Of a stretch of DNA of 44,864 bases, positions 6,915 through 16,049 are shown piece after piece. The stretch spans positions 1-44,864 of the forward strand of contig JAGAOT010000011.1 in assembly GCA_017623615.1 (NCBI GenBank), written 5' to 3'. The DNA is from Clostridia bacterium (lineage in GTDB: Bacteria; Bacillota; Clostridia; Oscillospirales; Acutalibacteraceae). A program made the position numbers and the translations under genes. The stretch's first letter is position 1. Every line of letters starts with the position of its first letter. Under the pieces are notes generated by a model. The model was given only the letters and a program-made list of their open reading frames with translations. It did not search any database and had not been told where the DNA came from.

Positions 6915-8182
6915 AAACCTCTTTGCTTGTTATCGGCGGCGGTGCGGCGGGCTTAATGGCCGCAGGCAGCGCGGCAAACGAGGGCGCGGAAACGCTTGTT
7001 CTCGAACGCAGCGAACGCCCCGCAAGAAAGCTGATGATAACGGGTAAGGGCAGGTGCAACGTCACCAACAACTGCCCGTCCCTTCAGGAGCTTATTTCCA
7101 ATGTGCCCCGCAACGGCAGATTTCTTTACGGCGCATTTTCGCGCTTTATGCCTGCCGATGTAATGGATTTTTTCGAGAGCAGGGGAGTTGAGCTTAAAAC
7201 GGAGCGCGGCAACCGAGTTTTCCCCGTTTCCGACAATGCCGCTGATATCGTTGATGCTCTTGCGGGTTATGCAAAAAGCCGCGCAAGATTTATAAACGGA
7301 AGAGCGGTAAAGCTTCTTGTTGAAAACGAAAAAATCGCGGGAGTTGAAACCGAAAACGGCGAAAAAATATTTGCCGATAAAGTGATAATCGCAACCGGAG
7401 GTCTTTCGTATCCGGGCACGGGCTCAACCGGCGACGGCTATGAGCTTGCAAGGCAGGCGGGTCACAGAATAACACCCTTGAAGCCTTCTCTTGTTCCTCT
7501 TGAAATACATGAGGGCTTCTGCAGCGAACTTATGGGTCTTTCTCTGCGCAACACGGCGATAAAGGTTATCGATACCGACACCAACAAAACCGTATACACC
7601 GATTTCGGCGAAATGCTTTTTACTCATTTCGGTGTTTCGGGTCCGATGATTTTGAGTGCTTCCGCACATATGCGCGATATGAAAAGCGGAAAATATAAAA
7701 TATATATTGACTTAAAGCCCGCTTTGACGGAAGAACAGCTTGATGCAAGAATTCTGCGTGATTTTTCCGAAAATACAAACAAAAATTATATCAATTCGCT
7801 CAATTCTCTTTTGCCCAAAAAGCTGGTTCCGGTAATTGTAAAATTGAGCGGCATAAATCTTTCAACAAAGGTTAATCAGATTACCAAAGAACAGCGAAAA
7901 AAGCTTGTTCAGGTTCTCAAAGGCATGTGCATAACGGTAACGGATTTCAGACCCGTTGCCGAAGCAATAATCACCTCGGGCGGTGTTGATATTTCACAGA
8001 TTAACCCGAAAACCATGGAATCAAAGCTGGTCAAGGGTCTTTATTTTGCGGGCGAGGTTATCGATGCGGATGCATATACGGGCGGCTTCAATCTGCAGAT
8101 TGCTTTCTCAACGGGTCGCCTTGCGGGCTTAAGCGCCGCAGAAGAAATAATAAATGAACGGAGCTATGATTATGAGCAATAA
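6911..8182 (+). CDS. HI0933/YhiN-family NAD(P)/FAD-dependent oxidoreductase
   Basis: 423 residues. The FAD dinucleotide-binding motif GGGAAGLMAA (about 8-17) with acidic LERSERPARKLMITGKGRCNVTN (a family signature) opens the protein. VIATGGLSYPGTGSTGDGY sits near 160, and the C-terminal LYFAGEVIDADAYTGGFNLQIAFSTG is the second FAD-contact motif. These soluble flavoproteins (sometimes annotated aminoacetone oxidase) have poorly defined physiological substrates. In clostridia the gene commonly precedes cmk and plsC, as here. It starts 4 bp inside the RpiR gene and its end contains the cmk start, implying translational coupling. Confidence 0.9.
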   Translation: MKTSLLVIGGGAAGLMAAGSAANEGAETLVLERSERPARKLMITGKGRCNVTNNCPSLQELISNVPRNGRFLYGAFSRFMPADVMDFFESRGVELKTERGNRVFPVSDNAADIVDALAGYAKSRARFINGRAVKLLVENEKIAGVETENGEKIFADKVIIATGGLSYPGTGSTGDGYELARQAGHRITPLKPSLVPLEIHEGFCSELMGLSLRNTAIKVIDTDTNKTVYTDFGEMLFTHFGVSGPMILSASAHMRDMKSGKYKIYIDLKPALTEEQLDARILRDFSENTNKNYINSLNSLLPKKLVPVIVKLSGINLSTKVNQITKEQRKKLVQVLKGMCITVTDFRPVAEAIITSGGVDISQINPKTMESKLVKGLYFAGEVIDADAYTGGFNLQIAFSTGRLAGLSAAEEIINERSYDYEQ

Positions 8183-8849
8183 TGTTATAAATGTTGCGAT
8201 AGACGGCCCCGCCGGTGCGGGCAAAAGCACGGTTTCGCGTGCGGCTGCAAAGGCTGTCGGATATATTTATGTTGACACGGGTGCGCTTTACCGCGCAGTC
8301 GGAGTCAATGCATTAAGAAACGGCATCGATACAAAGGATAAACCCGCAGTTGCGGCAACTCTTGCGGATATCAGCGTTGACCTTGTTTTTGAAAACGGCG
8401 AGCAAAAGGTGCTTCTCAACGGTGAGGATGTTTCAACAGAAATAAGAACTCCGCCTGCTTCAATGGCTGCTTCCGATGTTTCGGCAGTGCCCGAGGTCAG
8501 AGCTTTTCTCTTTGATTTGCAGAGAGATATTGCCGCAAGAAACAACTGTATCATGGACGGCAGAGATATCGGCACGGTTGTTTTGCCCGACGCAAAGGTT
8601 AAGATTTTTCTTACCGCTTCTCCCGAAGAAAGAGCGATGAGAAGATATAAAGAGCTCATCGAAAAGGGAAACGATGTCAATTACGAAGAAGTGCTTGAAG
8701 ATTTGGTGCAAAGAGATTATAATGATTCTCACCGCGAAATTGCTCCGTTAAAGCCCGCCGAGGACGGTGTTATTCTTGACACAACGGGCATGAGCCTTGA
8801 GGAATCCGTTAACGCGATAATAAAAATTATTAAGGAGAAAGTGCAATGA
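8172..8849 (+). CDS. cmk: Cytidylate kinase
   Basis: 225 residues, the usual size for the (d)CMP kinase of pyrimidine salvage and phospholipid precursor supply. The P-loop IDGPAGAGKST (about 10-20), YVDTGALYRAVG (substrate region), MDGRDIGTVVLPDA and TASPEERAMRR lid residues are all present. The ATG at 8172 is preferred over ATGs at 8154 and 8166 because GGAG (8160-8163) is then 8 bp away. It overlaps the preceding flavoprotein gene by 11 bp and the plsC start by 4 bp (ATGA). Confidence 0.96.
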   Translation: MSNNVINVAIDGPAGAGKSTVSRAAAKAVGYIYVDTGALYRAVGVNALRNGIDTKDKPAVAATLADISVDLVFENGEQKVLLNGEDVSTEIRTPPASMAASDVSAVPEVRAFLFDLQRDIAARNNCIMDGRDIGTVVLPDAKVKIFLTASPEERAMRRYKELIEKGNDVNYEEVLEDLVQRDYNDSHREIAPLKPAEDGVILDTTGMSLEESVNAIIKIIKEKVQ

Positions 8850-9490
8850 AAGGCTTCGATTATTCTGTAGAAATCAAAGACAGCAAAACCTATGAAAAAT
8901 TAAGACCCATCGGCGGCTCCGTTATAAATAAGCTTTACAAAATCGAGTACGTCGGCGTTGAAAATATCCCTTCGGACGGCGGATTTATTATCGCTTCCAA
9001 CCACATGCACGCTCTTGACCCCGTGTTTATCGGTCTTGGTCTTAAAGACAGACAGCTTCACTTTATGGGCAAAAAGGAGCTTTTTGAAAACCCGATTGCA
9101 AAAAGCTTTTTGACAAAGCTTAACGGATTTCCCATTGTCAGAGGCGGTGCGGATTCGCAGGCGCTTGACTATGCGATACGCGTTGTAAAAGAGGGTCACA
9201 TTCTCGGCATTTTCCCCGAGGGTACACGCTCAAAGGATTATAAACCCGCAAGAGCAAAAAGCGGCGTTGCACTTATTGCCAAGGAAGCAAAGGCGGATAT
9301 ATTGCCCGTTTCAATCTATACATCCGACGATATGAAAAAACATACAAAGCTCACCATAAGGTTCGGCGAGGTTATGCCTTATGAAAGCCTCGGCTTGGGT
9401 GAGGATGCTTCAAAGGAACAGGTTCGTAACTGTGCGCATGCCGTTATGGATGAAATCAAAAAGCTTTGGGGGATGGGTCATTGCGAATAA
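8846..9490 (+). CDS. plsC: 1-acyl-sn-glycerol-3-phosphate acyltransferase
   Basis: 214 residues. The acyltransferase HX4D motif is NHMHALDP (about 51-58), followed by GKKELF, GGADSQAL region and FPEGTRSKD (the glycerophosphate-binding motif). The enzyme acylates lysophosphatidic acid to phosphatidic acid at the membrane, the step after PlsY. It is fourth in the overlapping operon, starting on the cmk stop and ending 10 bp inside the ispH-rpsA gene. No clear transmembrane segment at the N-terminus, so probably a peripheral enzyme. Confidence 0.93.
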   Translation: MKGFDYSVEIKDSKTYEKLRPIGGSVINKLYKIEYVGVENIPSDGGFIIASNHMHALDPVFIGLGLKDRQLHFMGKKELFENPIAKSFLTKLNGFPIVRGGADSQALDYAIRVVKEGHILGIFPEGTRSKDYKPARAKSGVALIAKEAKADILPVSIYTSDDMKKHTKLTIRFGEVMPYESLGLGEDASKEQVRNCAHAVMDEIKKLWGMGHCE

Positions 9491-11520
9491 CTCTTGCAAA
9501 AACCGCGGGCTTTTGCTTCGGGGTTGACAGAGCCGTTGCCATGGCGTATGAGGTTGCCGAAAAGGGCGGTGATGCCGCAACTCTCGGTCAGCTTATTCAT
9601 AATACCCATGTCACAAACGAGCTTGCCGAAAAGGGTGTCGGAATTATCGATTCTCCGCAGCAGGCGCATGCGGGTCAAACGGTTATAATCCGTGCCCACG
9701 GCGTTGCGGATTCGGTTTATAATGAGCTTGAAAAAACGGGAGCTGAAATATGCGATGCAACCTGCCCGTTTGTTAAGAAAATCCATACGATTGTTAAAGA
9801 GAATTCGTCCGAGGATGTCCCCGTTTTGGTTGCGGGTGACCCCGTTCACCCCGAGGTTATGGGCATAACGGGGCACTGCAACGGCGAAGTTTATGTTTTT
9901 AAAAACCTTGAAGAGCTTGAAAAAATTCTTTCTGACAATCCTGAATTATGCGAAAAAAGAATAATATCTGTTTCCCAAACAACATTTTCGCAAAATGTAT
10001 GGAAAAAATGTAAAGAAAAAATAAAAATAGACTGTACAAATTCAAAAATATTTGATACAATATGCTTTGCGACCCGCCAAAGGCAGGATGAAGCAGCCAA
10101 GCTTTCAAAGCGCTGCGACATGATGATTATTATCGGCGGCAGGCACAGCTCAAACACGGTTAAGCTTAAAGCCGTGTGCAGTGAAAACTGCGAAACATAT
10201 TTGGTGGAAAGAGCCGAAGAGCTCCAATCCATAGATTTTTCCCATTGCGCCGAAATCGGCGTCACGGCAGGGGCATCCACCCCTTCCGCAATAATTAAGG
10301 AGGTACTTTTAGAAATGTCCGAAATCGTAAAAGAAACCGCAAATATTCAGGTAGAGGAGGTGCCTTCTGAAGCAGCAACAACAGCAGACGAGATGGATTT
10401 TTCCGCAGCTCTCGAAGCTTCTTTGAGCAGCATGAGCACTGACCAAAAGGTCAAGGGCGTTGTTATGGGTATCACACCCACCGAAATCCAGGTTGACATC
10501 GGCAGAAAGCATGCCGGCTTTGTTCCCATGGATGAATACAGCGCAGACCCCACAGCAAACGCAGCAAAAGAGCTTAAGATTGGCGATGAAATCGATCTTA
10601 TTATAATGAAAACAAACGATGCCGAGGGCACCGTTATGCTTTCCAAGAAGCGCTTTGATGCTCAGAAGTCATGGGTTGACGTCATCGAAGCAGAAGAAGA
10701 CGGCAGAATCCTTGAAGGCACAGTTGCAGAAGTTATCAAGGGCGGCGTTCTCGTTGTTTCCAACGGCATTCGCGTATTTGTTCCCGCTTCTCTTGCAACA
10801 GAGCGCCGCGACGAAAATCTTGAGGACCTTCTCAAGACAACCGTTAAGTTCCGTATTATCGAAGTTAACAAGCAGCGCAGAAGAGCAGTCGGCTCAATCC
10901 GTTCCGTACTTAAGGAAGCAAAGAAAGAAGCAACAGAAGCTTTCTGGGCTCAGGCAGAAGTCGGCCAGAAGTACAGCGGCGTTGTTAAGTCAATGACAAA
11001 CTACGGCGCATTCGTTGATATCGGCGGTGTTGACGGCATGGTTCACATTTCCGAAATGTCATGGAAGCGCATTAAGAATCCTTCGGAAGTTTTCTCAATC
11101 GGTCAGGAAGTTGATGTTTACATCAAGGCTCTCGACGCTGAAAACAAGAAGATTTCTCTCGGCTACAGAAGAGATGAGGACAATCCCTGGGAAATCCTTC
11201 GCAAGAATTATCCCGTTGATTCCGTTATCGAGGATGCTGAAATCGTTGGTCTTACAACATTCGGCGCATTCGCAAGAATCATCCCCGGCATTGACGGTCT
11301 TATCCATATTTCACAGATTGCAGACCGCCACATCAGCAAGCCTCAGGATGTTCTTAAGGTTGGCGATAAGGTAACCTGCAAGCTCACCGCTGTTGACTAC
11401 GACAAGAAGCGCGTCAGCCTTTCAATCCGCGCTCTTATCGAGCCCGCAGAAGAAGCAGAAGCTCCCGCAGAGGAAGCAGCTCCTGTTGAAGAAGCTGCGG
11501 CTGAAGAAGCAGCTGAATAA
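9481..11520 (+). CDS. ispH: IspH-ribosomal protein S1 fusion (HMBPP reductase + S1)
   Basis: 679 residues from the TTG at 9481. Residues 1-~278 are IspH, the [4Fe-4S] enzyme making IPP/DMAPP in the MEP pathway: cluster cysteines C12 (AGFCFGV), C95 (DATCPFV) and C195 (TICFATRQRQ), with H40, H73 and the HPE motif at 123-125. Residues ~305-655 hold four S1 RNA-binding domains, followed by an acidic alanine-glutamate tail. The fusion is known from clostridia. At the junction, AAGGAGG (10297-10303) precedes an in-frame ATG at 10315, which would yield a free ~401-residue S1. The S1 half uses AAG/CGC/GAC codons like a highly expressed gene, whereas 9897-10075 inside IspH is markedly A+T-rich. Last gene of the operon, closed by the terminator at 11534. 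Confidence 0.95.
   Translation: MRITLAKTAGFCFGVDRAVAMAYEVAEKGGDAATLGQLIHNTHVTNELAEKGVGIIDSPQQAHAGQTVIIRAHGVADSVYNELEKTGAEICDATCPFVKKIHTIVKENSSEDVPVLVAGDPVHPEVMGITGHCNGEVYVFKNLEELEKILSDNPELCEKRIISVSQTTFSQNVWKKCKEKIKIDCTNSKIFDTICFATRQRQDEAAKLSKRCDMMIIIGGRHSSNTVKLKAVCSENCETYLVERAEELQSIDFSHCAEIGVTAGASTPSAIIKEVLLEMSEIVKETANIQVEEVPSEAATTADEMDFSAALEASLSSMSTDQKVKGVVMGITPTEIQVDIGRKHAGFVPMDEYSADPTANAAKELKIGDEIDLIIMKTNDAEGTVMLSKKRFDAQKSWVDVIEAEEDGRILEGTVAEVIKGGVLVVSNGIRVFVPASLATERRDENLEDLLKTTVKFRIIEVNKQRRRAVGSIRSVLKEAKKEATEAFWAQAEVGQKYSGVVKSMTNYGAFVDIGGVDGMVHISEMSWKRIKNPSEVFSIGQEVDVYIKALDAENKKISLGYRRDEDNPWEILRKNYPVDSVIEDAEIVGLTTFGAFARIIPGIDGLIHISQIADRHISKPQDVLKVGDKVTCKLTAVDYDKKRVSLSIRALIEPAEEAEAPAEEAAPVEEAAAEEAAE
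10297..10317 (+). promoter_or_regulatory. Internal ribosome binding site and start for S1
   Basis: A perfect anti-SD match AAGGAGG at 10297-10303, followed after 11 nt by an in-frame ATG (10315) at the exact junction of the IspH and S1 moieties. The spacing is slightly long but workable. Confidence 0.55.
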
Positions 11521-11533
11521 TATTGTTTTTTCG

Positions 11534-11564
11534 CCGCCCGCAGTTTTTCTGTGGGCGGTTTTTT
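11534..11564 (+). terminator. Terminator of the RpiR-to-rpsA operon
   Basis: Stem CCGCCCGCAG / CTGTGGGCGG (11534-11543 with 11549-11558, one mismatch), loop of five T, then TTTTTT. Confidence 0.92.
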
Positions 11565-11594
11565 GTAAGTTAAAGTTTTCGTAAGGTGAATTTG

Positions 11595-12518
11595 ATGGCA
11601 CAAAAAAACAAAGGCAAACTTCTTGGTCCGTTTTACTGTATTCTTGCCGCTGTTGTATGGGGCATGTCGTTCGTTGCACAGAGCGAAGGTGCTTATATCG
11701 GCACTTTTACGTTTAACGGTATCCGAACTTTAATCGGCGGCATTGTTTTGATTCCGCTCGTTATTTTCAGCTTCAGAAAAGAAAATGCAGCTTTGCCTGC
11801 GGGCGAAAAGAAAAAATTCCCGTTTAAAGATGTTCTCATCGGCGGCATTTGCTGCGGCATTCCTCTTTTTATAGGCGGCAATCTTCAGCAGCATGCTTTT
11901 AATTACATAGAGGTCGGCAAGGTCGGATTTATAACCGCGCTTTACATGGTGCTTGTTCCTGTTGTCGGAATTTTTCTTAAGCAGAAGGCAAGATTCAATG
12001 TATGGATAGGCGTTGCATTCGGTGTTGTCGGTTTATATTTTTTAAGCATCCCGAAAGGTGATTTTTCAATCGGCAAGGGTGAGCTGATAACAATATTCTG
12101 TTCTTTCGGTTTTACGGCTCACATTCTTGTTATCGACCATTTTTGCAAAAAGGTTAACAATATTGCGCTTTCATGTGCGCAGTTTTTTGTTGCGGGCATT
12201 CTTTCGATAATATGCATGTTTATTTTTGAGGAGCCCGAATTTGATGCGGTTGTCGGCGCTTATGTTCCGCTTCTTTATGCGGGAATTATGAGCTGCGGCG
12301 TTGCATTTACGGCGCAGATTTTCGGTCAGAAATATACCGAGCCCGCCGTGGCATCGCTTTTGCTTTGCCTTGAATCGGTTTTTGCTGTTCTTTTCGGCTG
12401 GCTGCTTTTGCATCAAACCCTCTCCGCACGAGAGCTTTTCGGCTGTCTGATTATGTTTATCGCAATAGTTTTTACGCAGATACCCTCCGACAAATTCGTT
12501 TTAAAGAAGAAAAAATAA
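11595..12518 (+). CDS. EamA-family drug/metabolite transporter (DMT superfamily)
   Basis: 307 residues with about ten hydrophobic segments forming two EamA repeats (first about 10-145, second about 155-295). The signature GMSFVAQ lies in the first helix and YTEPAVASLLLCLESVFAVLFGWLLL in the penultimate region. Members export or exchange small metabolites such as amino acids or nucleotide sugars across the cytoplasmic membrane; the substrate cannot be read from the sequence. The ATG at 11595 has AAGGTGA 5 bp upstream; a GTG at 11586 sits within that site. The next gene follows after 21 bp, so they may be co-transcribed. Confidence 0.88.
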   Translation: MAQKNKGKLLGPFYCILAAVVWGMSFVAQSEGAYIGTFTFNGIRTLIGGIVLIPLVIFSFRKENAALPAGEKKKFPFKDVLIGGICCGIPLFIGGNLQQHAFNYIEVGKVGFITALYMVLVPVVGIFLKQKARFNVWIGVAFGVVGLYFLSIPKGDFSIGKGELITIFCSFGFTAHILVIDHFCKKVNNIALSCAQFFVAGILSIICMFIFEEPEFDAVVGAYVPLLYAGIMSCGVAFTAQIFGQKYTEPAVASLLLCLESVFAVLFGWLLLHQTLSARELFGCLIMFIAIVFTQIPSDKFVLKKKK

Positions 12519-12539
12519 AATCTGAACGGAGGATAAACT

Positions 12540-14288
12540 ATGATAAGCAAAATAGTTTCCGTTATTATTTCGTTTGCAATAACCGTTACGGGTTTTGCAT
12601 ATAATTCTTTCAGCACCGTTGTTGACGGCATCAGCGAGATGCTTTTCGGTGTTCCTTATACCGTTGATGCGATAAAATCGGATTTCTTTGAGAATATCAA
12701 GGATGCCGATGTTGTGAATGTTGACGGCGAAAGCGGCTATGTTAAAGATCTTATTGCCGTTTTTGTTGATGAGAATTTGAGCTTTTTTGAAAGAATTTCG
12801 CTGTTTAATGCCTGCGGAGGTATTCTTGCGGGCTGGTGTGCCCCCGCTGATTTATATGTTATCCGTTACGCTCCCATGAGCTACGGTCAGGTGATTTCAA
12901 AATGTGAAAAGCTTGAGGAAAAGAGCGGAATTGCCCTTGCAATTCCCGTTTCTACATATAAAACACAATCAAACATGACCCCGAATGACAGCTTTGATGC
13001 CAAAGATGATGCTTTTGATTGGGATGAGCTCAATCCCTCGGGAAGCAACTGGTGGCTTGAAGCAGTTCAGGCAAGGCAGGCGTGGGATTATTCGGATTAT
13101 TTCAGCAATATTAATATCGGAATTGTCGATTCCGGTTTTGAAACCGACCACCCCGAGCTTGCAGGCAGAGTAAGCTTCCCCGGCGATAAATATGCAAACA
13201 GAAACCGCGCCGATTTCCACGGCACACATGTTGCGGGCATAATCGGTGCAAACAAAAACAACGGCATAGGCATTGCGGGAATTTGCGACAATTCCAAGCT
13301 TATCTGTGTTGACTGGCAGCCGGATATTCTCCAAATCTGGCACACGGAGCTTGCAATCCTTTTCGGATTTTCCGCGGCTGTCAAAGCGGGAGCAAAGGTC
13401 GTTAATTTTTCGCTCGGTGTTTCCGCATCGCGAACAAGCGACTCTCGCGGAATTATAGATAATGTGTTCAGCCCCGCCGCTTTTTCGCTGATGATGGCGT
13501 CGCTCCTCTCAAAGGGCTACGACTTCGTTGCAGTTCAGTCTGCAGGAAACGGCGATTTTTACGGCGACCCGATGAACGCGGATTACAACGGTCATTTTTG
13601 TTCTGTTACCGAAAGCAACGCTTTCACGGGCTTTACCGGCATATCCGCCCGTGAGCTTTTGGACAGAATCATAGTTGTCGCATCCGCAGATAATAACGGC
13701 GGCGGCACATATACTCAGGCGGAATACACAAATGTCGGCAAGAATGTTGATATTGCCGCTCCCGGCACGGATATTTACAGCTCAACTGTTTACGGCGGCT
13801 ATGAATATCTCACCGGTACTTCGATGTCCGCCCCGATTGTTACGGGCATTGCATCGCTTGTGTGGTCGATAAACCCCGCTTTTACCGGAGCTGATGTCAA
13901 GAGCATCGTTTGTTCGTCAACCGAATCCGTTGCGGCGGTTAATACTGAAACGGATTATTATTATGATGTTGATTTGCTTGACTATCCCGTGGTTAACGCA
14001 AAGCTGGCGGTTGAAGAAGCAATAAGAAAGACCGATTCCTCTGTCGGCACGGTGAGCGGCAGGATAGTGGGCGCAGAAGCGGCTGAAATAGAATACGGCG
14101 GCATTTCGCACACCTTGTTTTCCGACGGCTCATATAAATTTGTTGCCAAAGAGGGCAGCGGCATTGCAAGGGTGCTTGACGGCAGCGGAGCGGAAATCGG
14201 CTCATTTGATATGACCGTAACCGCAGGCACCGAGGTGCAGATGATTGATTATGTAATACAGGGCTCGGTGGAAGAGCCCATCATATAA
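12540..14288 (+). CDS. Secreted subtilisin-like serine protease (S8)
   Basis: 582 residues. An N-terminal hydrophobic signal (about 1-22) is followed by a propeptide-like region to ~165 and the peptidase domain. The catalytic triad is complete: Asp197 (IVDSGF), His227 (HGTHVAG) and Ser428 (GTSMSAP), with the oxyanion Asn337 (SAGNG). A C-terminal ~75-residue beta-rich module (GTVSGRIVGAEAAEIE onward) resembles a carboxypeptidase-regulatory/PEGA-like fold. No LPxTG or transmembrane anchor is seen, so the enzyme is probably secreted or held by its N-terminal segment. GGAGGATAAACT precedes the ATG. It is presumably co-transcribed with the upstream transporter; a GGGCTC/GAGCCC hairpin at its 3' end lacks a T-tract. 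Confidence 0.9.
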   Translation: MISKIVSVIISFAITVTGFAYNSFSTVVDGISEMLFGVPYTVDAIKSDFFENIKDADVVNVDGESGYVKDLIAVFVDENLSFFERISLFNACGGILAGWCAPADLYVIRYAPMSYGQVISKCEKLEEKSGIALAIPVSTYKTQSNMTPNDSFDAKDDAFDWDELNPSGSNWWLEAVQARQAWDYSDYFSNINIGIVDSGFETDHPELAGRVSFPGDKYANRNRADFHGTHVAGIIGANKNNGIGIAGICDNSKLICVDWQPDILQIWHTELAILFGFSAAVKAGAKVVNFSLGVSASRTSDSRGIIDNVFSPAAFSLMMASLLSKGYDFVAVQSAGNGDFYGDPMNADYNGHFCSVTESNAFTGFTGISARELLDRIIVVASADNNGGGTYTQAEYTNVGKNVDIAAPGTDIYSSTVYGGYEYLTGTSMSAPIVTGIASLVWSINPAFTGADVKSIVCSSTESVAAVNTETDYYYDVDLLDYPVVNAKLAVEEAIRKTDSSVGTVSGRIVGAEAAEIEYGGISHTLFSDGSYKFVAKEGSGIARVLDGSGAEIGSFDMTVTAGTEVQMIDYVIQGSVEEPII

Positions 14289-14312
14289 AATGTGTTTGAA
14301 AGGAAGAGTTAA

Positions 14313-15995
14313 ATGGCAGAAATCAAGAAGCATTGGTACAAAGAAATGGCTGTTTACCAGGTCTGGCCCCGCAGCTTTTATGACGGTAACGGCGACGGTA
14401 TCGGCGATATCAAGGGCGTTATGGAGAAACTTGACTACATAAAGAGCATTGGCGTTGATGCAATTTGGTTTTCACCTCTTTATAAGTCCCCCCAGAACGA
14501 CTACGGCTATGATATTGCGGATTATAAATCAATAGCTCCCGAATACGGCACTCTTGAGGAGTTTAAGGAGCTGCTTGATGCGGCTCACAGCAAGGGCCTC
14601 AGAGTTATCATGGACCTTGTTATTAACCACACCTCTAACGAGCATGAGTGGTTTAAAGAAAGCGAAAAGAGCAAGGACAGCCCTTATCACGATTATTATT
14701 TCTGGCGCAAGGGCAAAAAGCCCAACGGCAAGAAGCCTCCCAACAACTGGATTTCAACCTTTGCAGGTCCCGGCTGGCACTATAACGAAAACCTTGACGA
14801 GTGGTATCTCACTCTTTTCTGCAAGGAACAGCCCGACCTTAACATGGATAATCCCAAGGTGCGTGAGGAAATCAAGGATATCATCAGATTCTGGCTTGAT
14901 ATGGGTGTTGACGGCTTCCGTGAGGACGTTATTACCTTTATTTCAAAAAGAGAGGGTCTGCCCAACGGCTTCCCCATTCCCGTTGCATGCGGCATGGAGC
15001 ATTACAAGTGCGGTCCCAATCTTGACAAATATCTCAGAGAATTCAGAGCGGTTACAGATAACTATGACTGCATGACAGTCGGCGAAGCACCCATGATGAC
15101 TCCGAAGCTTGCCCTCCGCTTTATCAAAGAGGGCGCGGGTCAGACTCTTAACATGATGTTTAACTTCCAGCATATGGAAGCAGATTCGTTCATGGTAAGC
15201 TGGGTACCCATGCCGTTCAGCCTCAAAAAGCTCAAGAATGCCTATGACAGATGGCAGCATAAGCTTTACGGCATCGCATGGAACGCAAACTATATCGAAA
15301 ACCATGACCAGCCCAGAGTTATCAACCGTTACGGAAGCACAAAATACAGAGTTGAAAGCGGCAAAATGCTTGCAACAATGTATATCTGCCAGAGCGGTAC
15401 ACCGTTCATTTATCAGGGTCAGGAGATTGGCATGCTCAACGTGCCCATGGAAAGCGTTGACGAATATACCGACACACAGGTTAAGAGCACATATCAGCTT
15501 TTCAAAAAGCTCGGCATTTCCGATAAGACATTCCTTAAGATTTCAAACCGCGCTTCGCGTGACAATGCAAGAACTCCCGTTCAATGGACTGCGGAAAAGA
15601 ATGCAGGCTTCACAACGGCAGATAAGGCATGGTTCAAGGTTAACCCCAACTATACCGAAATCAACGTTGAAGCGGCAGAAAAAGACGAAAATTCGCTTCT
15701 TAACTATTACCGCAAGCTTCTCAAATTCCGCAAGGAAAACGAGGTTTGCATTTACGGCGATTTCAAGCAGCATTATAAGAGCAGCAAAAAGCTCTTTGTT
15801 TATGAGCGTAACTACGAGGGCAAGAGAATGCTCGTTATCAACTCCTTTGTTGAGGACGGTGTAAGCTTCACCGCACCCAAAGGCTTCGATTTGAGCAAGG
15901 GCAAGCTTGTTCTTTCGAACTATGAGGTTATTGACAGCAGCGTCAACACGTTCATGACAAAGCCCTACGAAACAAGAGTTTATCTCTTTGATTAA
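14313..15995 (+). CDS. GH13 alpha-glucosidase / oligo-1,6-glucosidase
   Basis: 560 residues, the usual length for GH13_31-type cytoplasmic exo-alpha-glucosidases. Conserved regions: DLVINHTS (region I, about 101-108), QPDLN (about 173-177, typical of this subfamily), GVDGFREDVI (region II; Asp205 nucleophile), TVGEAP (Glu258 acid/base) and ENHDQPR (about 329-335). The Val after the nucleophile (Val206) is the residue found in isomaltase-type enzymes, where maltases have Thr, so alpha-1,6 linkages (isomaltooligosaccharides, limit dextrins, panose) are the more likely substrates. No signal peptide. RBS AAAGGAAGAG upstream. Codon use is strongly biased, suggesting high expression. Ends at a bidirectional terminator. 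Confidence 0.93.
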   Translation: MAEIKKHWYKEMAVYQVWPRSFYDGNGDGIGDIKGVMEKLDYIKSIGVDAIWFSPLYKSPQNDYGYDIADYKSIAPEYGTLEEFKELLDAAHSKGLRVIMDLVINHTSNEHEWFKESEKSKDSPYHDYYFWRKGKKPNGKKPPNNWISTFAGPGWHYNENLDEWYLTLFCKEQPDLNMDNPKVREEIKDIIRFWLDMGVDGFREDVITFISKREGLPNGFPIPVACGMEHYKCGPNLDKYLREFRAVTDNYDCMTVGEAPMMTPKLALRFIKEGAGQTLNMMFNFQHMEADSFMVSWVPMPFSLKKLKNAYDRWQHKLYGIAWNANYIENHDQPRVINRYGSTKYRVESGKMLATMYICQSGTPFIYQGQEIGMLNVPMESVDEYTDTQVKSTYQLFKKLGISDKTFLKISNRASRDNARTPVQWTAEKNAGFTTADKAWFKVNPNYTEINVEAAEKDENSLLNYYRKLLKFRKENEVCIYGDFKQHYKSSKKLFVYERNYEGKRMLVINSFVEDGVSFTAPKGFDLSKGKLVLSNYEVIDSSVNTFMTKPYETRVYLFD

Positions 15996-16003
15996 TTAAA
16001 ATG

Positions 16004-16039
16004 AAAACTCCCGAAAAGCAATCGCTTTTCGGGAGTTTT
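16004..16039. terminator. Bidirectional terminator
   Basis: A 16-bp perfect stem (16004-16019 with 16024-16039), loop AATC, with A-run on one side and T-run on the other. It serves the convergent alpha-glucosidase and foldase genes. Confidence 0.95.
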
Positions 16040-16049
16040 TTACGTTTGA

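Noticed and set aside
9897-10075. A+T-rich patch as a foreign insertion in ispH
   Set aside because: The reading frame and IspH motifs, including C195 right after the patch, continue undisturbed, so it is local composition, not an insertion.
14262-14282. GGGCTC/GAGCCC hairpin at the end of the subtilase gene as a terminator
   Set aside because: The stem is short and lies inside the coding sequence, with no T-run after it.
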